DNA from: an uncultured Candidatus Melainabacteria bacterium
GTDB taxonomy: Bacteria; Cyanobacteriota; Vampirovibrionia; Gastranaerophilales; Gastranaerophilaceae
Assembly (NCBI GenBank): GCA_946186335.1
Contig: CAMHMW010000107.1
Coordinates: forward strand, 1 to 6,242
Length of the DNA: 6,242 bases
Direction of reading: 5' to 3'
The position numbers and the translations under genes were made by a program. Each line of letters starts with the position of its first letter. Within the stretch, counting starts at the first letter, position 1. Shown here in pieces: positions 1 through 4,551 of the stretch. Below the pieces are notes generated by a model. The model did no database searches, had not been told where the DNA came from, and worked only from the letters and a program-made list of their open reading frames with translations.

Positions 1-50
1 GTAAAGTTGTTGAATATGCAAGTATGTTAGTCGATTATTGGAAAATGTAA
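1..50 (+). CDS. C-terminal end of an unidentified protein (partial)
   Basis: The frame beginning at base 3 is open from the window edge and reads KVVEYASMLVDYWKM before a TAA at 48-50. Of the other two plus-strand frames, one stops at base 2 and one at base 28. This frame ends 11 bases before a strong intrinsic terminator, which is what the end of a transcription unit looks like. Fifteen residues are too few to assign a family, and no function is proposed. It is called a gene end from the combination of open frame, stop position and terminator. Confidence 0.6.
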   Translation, partial: KVVEYASMLVDYWKM

Positions 51-61
51 AAAGTTATATG

Positions 62-93
62 GGACAGTCCGAAATGACTGTCCTTTTTATTTA
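62..93 (+). terminator. Intrinsic terminator of the upstream gene
   Basis: GGACAGTC (62-69) pairs perfectly with GACTGTCC (76-83) around a 6-base loop, giving an 8-bp GC-containing stem. It is followed by TTTTTATTT. It lies just after the stop codon at 48-50 and separates that gene from the dnaJ-queE unit. Confidence 0.92.
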
Positions 94-106
94 AATATAT
101 TTCCCG

Positions 107-135
107 TTGACTTTTTTATTTATGTCATTAAATAG
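107..135 (+). promoter_or_regulatory. Probable promoter of the dnaJ-like/queE unit
   Basis: TTGACT (107-112) is a good -35 match (5 of 6). The -10 is poor: the best candidates are TTAAAT (128-133, 15-base spacer) or the overlapping TAAATA (129-134, 16-base spacer). Position fits, because it lies between the terminator at 62-93 and the first J-domain codon. Transcription would begin near 140, leaving a leader of about 15 bases if translation starts at 156. The -35 is convincing and the -10 is not. Confidence 0.45.
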
Positions 136-155
136 TGGGTATGGTGGCGTTTAAT

Positions 156-1298
156 ATGTTAAATTACTATGAAATTTTAGAGGTAGAAGTTGATTGCTCG
201 GCAACCGAAATAAAATCAGCTTACCGTAAACTGGCAAGAAAATATCATCCTGATGTCAATAAAGAACCTGATGCAATAGATAAATTCAAGATGATTACAA
301 AGGCTTACGAAACCCTTTCAGATGAAAAAGAACGCCAAAGATATAATATCTTGAAAGGTATTCTGAAAACAAATGTTCATAAATCAACCACATTCGCATC
401 AAAAGCAAGTGAAGAATATAAAAATACCGCAAAAACTCATGGCGGGACAAATTATGAAACAACATCTTCCAAAACAGAACAGGAAAAACCAAAAGAAGAA
501 CAAAGTACTGCCGAACAGCCAAAACCCGAACCCGAGCCTCCAAAAACAGAGGTAAAAGTCAAAAAGCCTGATGTTAAGAAAAACGAGTTTGATTTTATAA
601 AAGCGATAAAATATTTTACCGCAAAATTTAAAAAGAATAAAAGGGCTTATGACAGTAAGAAACCCCAAAAAGGACAAAATATCACAACTGAGGTGACAAT
701 TACCCCCGAAGAAGTTATAACAGGCAGCAAAAGAGTGATAAATGTGTTAAGCACTCAGACCTGCCCAACCTGCGGCGGACACCGTTTCATAAACGGGGGT
801 AAATGTCCCGAATGCGGTGGGAAAGGTGAAGTTTCCAAACGCAAAAAAATAACCGTAACTATTCCGAAGGGAATAAAAGACGGGGCAAAACTTCGCCTTA
901 AAGGTGAAGGCGGTATGGGTAAAAACGGTGCGCCCAATGGAGATTTGCTCATAACTGTCAGAATACAGATGCCCTCCAAGGTTCAGTTTGACAAGCAGAA
1001 TATATATTACAATGTGCCTATAACCCCGTTTGAAGCGGCTCTGGGTGAAGAAATCAAAATTCCGACATTTGACGGAACGATAAAGTTAAGACTGCCGAAA
1101 AACACATGCTCGGGGCAGAAATTCCGTATTGCAGGTCAGGGTATAAAGAAAAACGGAAAAGTCGGTGATTTAATTATTACGGTAAGTATTGAATTTTCTC
1201 AGGATTTATCGGATGATGAAATAGAGTTGTATGAACGACTTAAAAATTTGTCAAAAGATGATGTGAGAAAGAATTTTGTAAATGAAAACCAAAATTAA
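156..1298 (+). CDS. DnaJ-type (Hsp40) co-chaperone with reduced zinc finger
   Basis: This is a J-domain co-chaperone expected to stimulate the ATPase of DnaK (Hsp70) and deliver unfolded clients in the cytoplasm. Counting from the ATG at 156 (380 residues), the J domain covers roughly 2-68 with the HPD motif at 31-33. A long Lys/Glu/Pro/Thr-rich linker of about 100 residues (68-170) follows, where classical DnaJ has a Gly/Phe-rich region. The two C-terminal substrate-binding subdomains follow from about 175. Only one pair of zinc motifs is present (CPTCGG at 203-208 and CPECGG at 217-222), whereas classical DnaJ has four CxxCxGxG repeats. I chose ATG 156 because J domains usually begin within a few residues of YYEIL and GGTGG (143-147) sits 8 bases upstream. 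GTG 135 and ATG 141 are in-frame alternatives. The gene overlaps queE by 17 bases. It may be a second, specialised J protein beside a canonical DnaJ elsewhere, so I give no gene symbol. Confidence 0.9.
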   Translation: MLNYYEILEVEVDCSATEIKSAYRKLARKYHPDVNKEPDAIDKFKMITKAYETLSDEKERQRYNILKGILKTNVHKSTTFASKASEEYKNTAKTHGGTNYETTSSKTEQEKPKEEQSTAEQPKPEPEPPKTEVKVKKPDVKKNEFDFIKAIKYFTAKFKKNKRAYDSKKPQKGQNITTEVTITPEEVITGSKRVINVLSTQTCPTCGGHRFINGGKCPECGGKGEVSKRKKITVTIPKGIKDGAKLRLKGEGGMGKNGAPNGDLLITVRIQMPSKVQFDKQNIYYNVPITPFEAALGEEIKIPTFDGTIKLRLPKNTCSGQKFRIAGQGIKKNGKVGDLIITVSIEFSQDLSDDEIELYERLKNLSKDDVRKNFVNENQN

Positions 1299-1959
1299 TG
1301 AAATATTTTCGTCCGTACAGGGTGAAGGTCCGATTGTCGGATATAAGCAGTTGTTTATAAGGTTTTGTTCGTGTAATCTTAAATGTGATTATTGTGATAC
1401 GGAATTTGAAAGCGGAACTGAATATAAGCCTCGGGAGTTATTTGAAATAATAAATTCCGCTTACGATCTTAAATGCTTCCATTCGGTGTCTTTAACAGGC
1501 GGAGAACCGCTTATGTGTGCCGATTTTCTGGCAGAATTTTTGCAAATATGCAGAAATTCACATGATTTTCCGAAAATATATCTTGAAACTAATGCTACGC
1601 TTTTTGAGGAGTTGCGTAAGATTAAACCGTATATTGATATAATTTCCGCAGATATTAAATTAAAATCAGCAACGGGGCTTGATACAACAAATCTTCATGA
1701 AAAGTTTTTCTCAAAATGTGTTGGAGTTGAAACATTTGCAAAAATTGTATTTGATGAAAATATTACATCCGAGGAAATCGTGCAATGTTGTGAAATGGCG
1801 GATAAATATGATTTACCTCTGATTTTGCAACCCAAAATGGCCGGAAATAAGATGTCTGTTCAGTCCGATTTTTGTGAAAAAATCTTAACCGAATTTGTTT
1901 TAAAACACAACGACACCCGTCTTATCCCTCAGGTTCATAAGTTCCTGAATGTGAGATAA
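1282..1959 (+). CDS. queE: 7-carboxy-7-deazaguanine synthase QueE (radical SAM)
   Basis: QueE is a radical SAM enzyme that converts 6-carboxy-5,6,7,8-tetrahydropterin to 7-carboxy-7-deazaguanine. This is the ring-contraction step toward preQ1 and queuosine at position 34 of GUN-anticodon tRNAs. The 225-residue length is typical. The N-terminus shows the QueE signature EIFSSVQGEGP followed by the [4Fe-4S] ligands C31, C35 and C38 (Cx3Cx2C). The SAM-binding GGEP motif is at 73-76, LETN follows at about 110, and the C-terminus ends RLIPQVHKFLNVR as in family members. The ATG at 1282 lies inside the end of the dnaJ-like gene (17-base overlap). Only a weak purine stretch, GAGAAAG, precedes it by 10 bases, so its translation is probably coupled to the upstream gene. 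No other queuosine gene lies in the window. No clear terminator was found between it and the next promoter. Confidence 0.95.
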   Translation: MKTKINEIFSSVQGEGPIVGYKQLFIRFCSCNLKCDYCDTEFESGTEYKPRELFEIINSAYDLKCFHSVSLTGGEPLMCADFLAEFLQICRNSHDFPKIYLETNATLFEELRKIKPYIDIISADIKLKSATGLDTTNLHEKFFSKCVGVETFAKIVFDENITSEEIVQCCEMADKYDLPLILQPKMAGNKMSVQSDFCEKILTEFVLKHNDTRLIPQVHKFLNVR

Positions 1960-2022
1960 TCCGTTTGTCTTGTCGGCAACTCTAATAGTTTTTAGAAATA
2001 TTACAAGAAATAAAATGTCTTG

Positions 2023-2050
2023 TTGACAGTTACTCATAGCGTGTTATATT
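2023..2050 (+). promoter_or_regulatory. Strong extended -10 promoter of the acyltransferase gene
   Basis: A perfect -35 TTGACA (2023-2028) is followed after 16 bases by TATATT (2045-2050). TG at 2042-2043 precedes the -10 by one base, making an extended -10. Transcription should start near 2056-2058. This is the best promoter match in the window. It falls inside the upstream extension of the acyltransferase reading frame and so argues against any start codon before about 2057. Confidence 0.85.
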
Positions 2051-2094
2051 CTAAAATCAGAAGAATTACGAGTAAGCATATTAAAAGATATATT

Positions 2095-3171
2095 ATGTTA
2101 TCAAACATGAGTGTCAAAAATGAGAGATTAAAAAACGTTGATTTTTTACGGTTTATTTTTGCCGTACTAATTGTACTGTTCCATTTCAGGGGTGCAGTTC
2201 CGCTTTTTAAAACGATGGTGCCGTCTGTGATTCACTGGAATATTTGTGTTGAATTTTTCTTTATTATTTCGGGATTTTTTCTGTTTAATCATTATAAAAA
2301 GGAAGAAAGCAGTTTTAATTTTATAGTTAAGAAGTTTTTGCGTCTGGCTCCGTTAATATGGTTATTCTTGATATTACTTGGAATATTCTATTTTATCAGT
2401 AATCAGGTTGTGCCGTTTGATTATTATATATTAAGGGCGCTGCTTTTGAGTAATATCGGGTTTGCACCGCCGACACTAAATGGTACACACTGGTTTATCC
2501 CTGTTTTATTCTGGGTTTCGGTTTTCTATTTTTATATTGCAAAAATCTTTCCCAAAAAGTATCTTAACTTAATTGTCTGGCTGGTTACAATAGGCAGTCT
2601 GGGGATATATTTGCAGTGGAACAATTATGATACAGGCGGGGTTCTTGGCAGCTTATATCTTGTAAAAAAGGGAGTGCTGCGCGGTTTATACGGACTGGGT
2701 ATAGGTTATTTTATAAATGAATTATATACAACTGATTTGCTGAAGGAATGCTCAAAAATCGGAAAAGCGGCAATCTCTTTCTGTGAAGCGGGTTTGATCG
2801 CATTTTTTGTTTATTTTCTCGGCTTCACAACAAGATTACCGGGTAAATCGGCGTTTTTGTATGTGGGAATGTTTTCGGTGTTATTTTTCCTTTTTCTGAG
2901 GAATAAGGGCTTTATTTCAAATATTCTGAACAACAACTTGTCAACTGTTCTTGGCAACAGTTCTTATGCGATATACATTTTTCACACGCTTGTACAATAT
3001 ATATTTTGCTATTCAATATATCGGCATAATAAAGCCCTAATTGAGGCACACCTGCCGCTTACGATTTTCCTGTATCTGCTTTGTCTGATAGTTGTGGCAA
3101 TGCTGATTCACTATTTTGTGGAAGAACCCGTGAACAGATTTGTAAAAAGGAAAATGTCAGGGAAGAATTAG
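2095..3171 (+). CDS. Acyltransferase-3 family membrane O-acyltransferase
   Basis: This is an integral membrane protein of the acyltransferase 3 family (OafA/NodX/WecH type). These enzymes move acetyl or other acyl groups onto sugars of surface polysaccharides or peptidoglycan. Counting from ATG 2095 (358 residues), it opens with RLKNVDFLRF and a first membrane segment ending in the conserved His (H30, LFHF). EFFFIISGFFL (53-63) and the basic KKFLRLAP motif (79-86, R83) follow, and there are about ten hydrophobic segments in all. A late segment carries SSYAIYIFHT (289-298), and the C-terminus has EEPVNRF (343-349). The frame extends upstream to a TTG at 2020, but that codon precedes the promoter. 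ATG 2095 (AAAAGA six bases upstream) or ATG 2107 are the realistic starts, both with weak ribosome binding sites. The substrate cannot be inferred, because no glycan gene is adjacent. It appears to be a single-gene unit ending 2 bases before the convergent mnmA. Confidence 0.9.
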   Translation: MLSNMSVKNERLKNVDFLRFIFAVLIVLFHFRGAVPLFKTMVPSVIHWNICVEFFFIISGFFLFNHYKKEESSFNFIVKKFLRLAPLIWLFLILLGIFYFISNQVVPFDYYILRALLLSNIGFAPPTLNGTHWFIPVLFWVSVFYFYIAKIFPKKYLNLIVWLVTIGSLGIYLQWNNYDTGGVLGSLYLVKKGVLRGLYGLGIGYFINELYTTDLLKECSKIGKAAISFCEAGLIAFFVYFLGFTTRLPGKSAFLYVGMFSVLFFLFLRNKGFISNILNNNLSTVLGNSSYAIYIFHTLVQYIFCYSIYRHNKALIEAHLPLTIFLYLLCLIVVAMLIHYFVEEPVNRFVKRKMSGKN

Positions 3172-3173
3172 TT

Positions 3174-4241
3174 TTAAATTACTTCGTCAATAACTCCGCC
3201 GCCAAGGACCGTATCTTCATCATAGAATACAACGGATTGTCCTATTGCAATAGATTTTTGTAAATCGTCAAAAACGACCTCCACTCTGTCGCCGACAGGA
3301 CGTATGACAGCGGATGTCGGTTGTTGGGTTGAACGTATTTTGGCAAGGACTTCTCTTTCTCGTGTTAAATTTTTAATTCCTATCCAGTTAAGGTTTGCTG
3401 CAATAAGAGATTTTTTAAAAGTTTTATCAGCAGGACCTATAACTACTTCATTAGTGTCTTTGCGAAGTTCCAAAACATAAAGCGGTTCGGTTGAACTTAC
3501 ACCGATACCTTTCCTTTGACCTATAGTAAAATTCCAGATACCCTTGTGTTTACCGAGAATTTTACCTTCGGTATCAACAATATTACCCTCTTTTTCCTGT
3601 ATTCCTAAAAGTTCATTATAATCTCCGTCATAAAAATCCTGACTGTCTGCTTTTTCAGCAACATCAAGTCCGTTTTCCTTTGCAATTTGTCTGATTTGGT
3701 CTTTGGAGAAAGTCCCGAGCGGGAGAATTATATTTGAAAGTTGTTCTTGTTTTAGACGATACAAGAAGTATGACTGGTCTTTTTTAGGTGCGATTCCGCA
3801 TTTTAAGAGGTATCTGTCACCCTCTTTTTCAACTCTTGCGTAGTGTCCTGTTGCAAATTTGTCAAATTCAATTCCGTTAAGACGAGCCATGTGCGGTAAT
3901 ACTCCGAATTTTACAAGCGCATTACACCAGACGCATGGGTTTGGTGTGTGACCCTGCAAATATTCGGATTTAAAATTTTCGAGTACGATTTTTTCATACT
4001 GTTCAACACAGTCAAAAACGTAGTACGGAATACCGATTTGTCCGGCAATCTTTCTTGCTTCTTCTATATCTTCTTTTTCATCGGGCCCGTAGCAGGCGTT
4101 TTTATGTCCTGATTTTGCAGCCATGCCGTCTTTTCCCCAGATGGACATTGTAGCCCCGATGACTTCATGTCCCTGTTGTTTTAAAATAAGTGCGGCAACA
4201 GATGAATCAACACCGCCCGATAATCCTACTAATATTTTCAT
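3174..4241 (-). CDS. mnmA: tRNA-specific 2-thiouridylase MnmA (variant active site)
   Basis: MnmA uses ATP to adenylate U34 of Lys, Glu and Gln tRNAs and replaces its 2-oxygen with sulfur delivered from cysteine desulfurase. The 355 residues carry the PP-loop SGGVDSS (8-14), the tRNA-binding region TPNPCVWCN (99-107), ATGHYARV (130-137), KDQSYFLYRL (154-163), and the C-terminal IGQRKGIGV (240-248) with the following beta-barrel domain. Two features stand out. The position of E. coli Asp99 is Cys (C103), giving CxxC with C106, as in many other bacterial members. The second catalytic cysteine, normally in an SQxICFI-type motif, is absent: the protein reads DSQDFYDGDY at 199-208, apparently shortened. 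C50 (in ACYGPDE), C78 and C148 are the other cysteines. The start ATG (4239-4241) has AGGA nine bases upstream. The gene converges on the acyltransferase and diverges from the poly-Cys leader. Family assignment is firm; the sulfur-transfer chemistry is less certain. Confidence 0.96.
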   Translation of the reverse strand: MKILVGLSGGVDSSVAALILKQQGHEVIGATMSIWGKDGMAAKSGHKNACYGPDEKEDIEEARKIAGQIGIPYYVFDCVEQYEKIVLENFKSEYLQGHTPNPCVWCNALVKFGVLPHMARLNGIEFDKFATGHYARVEKEGDRYLLKCGIAPKKDQSYFLYRLKQEQLSNIILPLGTFSKDQIRQIAKENGLDVAEKADSQDFYDGDYNELLGIQEKEGNIVDTEGKILGKHKGIWNFTIGQRKGIGVSSTEPLYVLELRKDTNEVVIGPADKTFKKSLIAANLNWIGIKNLTREREVLAKIRSTQQPTSAVIRPVGDRVEVVFDDLQKSIAIGQSVVFYDEDTVLGGGVIDEVI

Positions 4242-4282
4242 GCTTTATTTTCCTGTATGTGTTAATTGTCAGAACTTATTAA

Positions 4283-4310
4283 AATATAAATAGAAGAATT
4301 ATTCAATAAA
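4283..4310 (-). promoter_or_regulatory. Possible mnmA promoter
   Basis: On the minus strand, TTTATT (complement of 4305-4310) and TATATT (complement of 4283-4288) are separated by 16 bases, giving a leader of about 35 bases before the mnmA start. The -10 is good and the -35 is poor. It would lie back-to-back with the plus-strand promoter whose -35 begins at 4314. AT-rich sequence makes chance matches likely. Confidence 0.3.
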
Positions 4311-4313
4311 CTG

Positions 4314-4340
4314 TTGACAAAAAATAATATTTTATGTAAT
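4314..4340 (+). promoter_or_regulatory. Promoter of the poly-Cys leader ORF
   Basis: A perfect -35 TTGACA (4314-4319) is followed by TGTAAT (4335-4340, 5 of 6) at a slightly short spacing of 15 bases. Transcription would start near 4347, just before the AAAGGAAA ribosome binding site of the 25-codon ORF. The tight spacing of promoter, ribosome binding site and start codon supports the small ORF being expressed. Confidence 0.6.
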
Positions 4341-4361
4341 TATTTATTCAAAGGAAATTTT

Positions 4362-4439
4362 ATGAGTAATTTATTTGCACAATCTAATACTTGTTGTTGT
4401 ATGGCTCGTTGTCGGGACATACGCATTGTATTGTGCTAA
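4362..4439 (+). CDS. 25-residue poly-cysteine short ORF (possible leader peptide)
   Basis: An ATG at 4362 opens a 25-codon ORF ending in TAA (4437-4439). The peptide has five cysteines: three in a row encoded by TGT-TGT-TGT (4392-4400, residues 11-13), one at residue 17 and one as the last residue. The rest is MSNLFAQSNT before the Cys run and MARCRDIRIVLC after it. AGGA (4352-4355) lies six bases upstream, and a promoter precedes it at 4314-4340. A perfect terminator hairpin begins 28 bases after the stop, and the 510-residue protein gene starts at 4552. The arrangement is that of an amino-acid-sensing leader peptide. Poly-cysteine short ORFs acting as cysteine-responsive attenuators are known in mycobacteria, but I cannot show homology. 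It could instead be a small Cys-rich metal-binding protein, or part of an independent short transcript. It was found by reading the region, not from protein homology. Confidence 0.55.
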   Translation: MSNLFAQSNTCCCMARCRDIRIVLC

Positions 4440-4467
4440 ATATAAAAAGTTTTAAGTACACTAATTT

Positions 4468-4513
4468 GCAGAACTCCCGATTATATGTAATCGGGAGTTC
4501 TGCTTTTCTTTTT
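4468..4513 (+). terminator. Perfect 16-bp intrinsic terminator (attenuator candidate)
   Basis: Bases 4468-4483 (GCAGAACTCCCGATTA) pair perfectly with 4488-4503 around a 4-base TATG loop. TTTTCTTTTT (4504-4513) follows. It ends the short poly-Cys transcript and lies 38 bases upstream of the next gene's start codon. Either it ends an independent small transcript or it is a regulated terminator controlling read-through into that gene. Upstream, GTCGGGA (4411-4417, inside the short ORF) can pair with TCCCGAT (4475-4481) of the 5' arm, one pair being G-U. That is a possible but much weaker competing structure. Confidence 0.95.
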
Positions 4514-4522
4514 GTGTGCAGA

Positions 4523-4539
4523 TATAAGTCAGATTTAAT
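4523..4539 (+). promoter_or_regulatory. Weak -10-like elements before the 510-residue protein gene
   Basis: Between the terminator and the next start codon, only TATAAG (4523-4528) and TTTAAT (4534-4539) resemble a -10. No good -35 stands at the right distance. TTGTGT (4512-4517) is the nearest, 16 bases before TTTAAT, and would place the transcript start inside the ribosome binding site. The downstream gene therefore has either a weak promoter of its own or depends on read-through of the terminator. Confidence 0.25.
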
Positions 4540-4551
4540 ATCGGAGGAAAA

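Noticed and set aside
135..155. GTG 135 or ATG 141 as the start of the dnaJ-like gene
   Set aside because: They would put the start at or before the predicted transcription start with no ribosome binding site. The J domain begins right after ATG 156. The choice is not certain.
295..677. Minus-strand ORFs (295-543, 399-677) and a plus-strand ORF (373-555) inside the dnaJ-like gene
   Set aside because: They are shadows of the low-complexity Lys/Glu/Pro linker. The Phe/Leu-rich antisense products come from reading A-rich codons backwards.
755..979. Minus-strand ORF of 74 codons
   Set aside because: It is antisense to the zinc-finger and C-terminal domain of the dnaJ-like gene and has Pro/Phe-rich shadow composition.
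1960..2022. Possible terminator or riboswitch between queE and the acyltransferase promoter
   Set aside because: I found no stem longer than 3-4 bp with a T tract and no conserved riboswitch pattern. The stretch is short and AT-rich.
3081..3263. Plus-strand ORF of 60 codons across the acyltransferase/mnmA junction
   Set aside because: It overlaps two firmly identified genes in other frames and has no ribosome binding site or recognisable protein.
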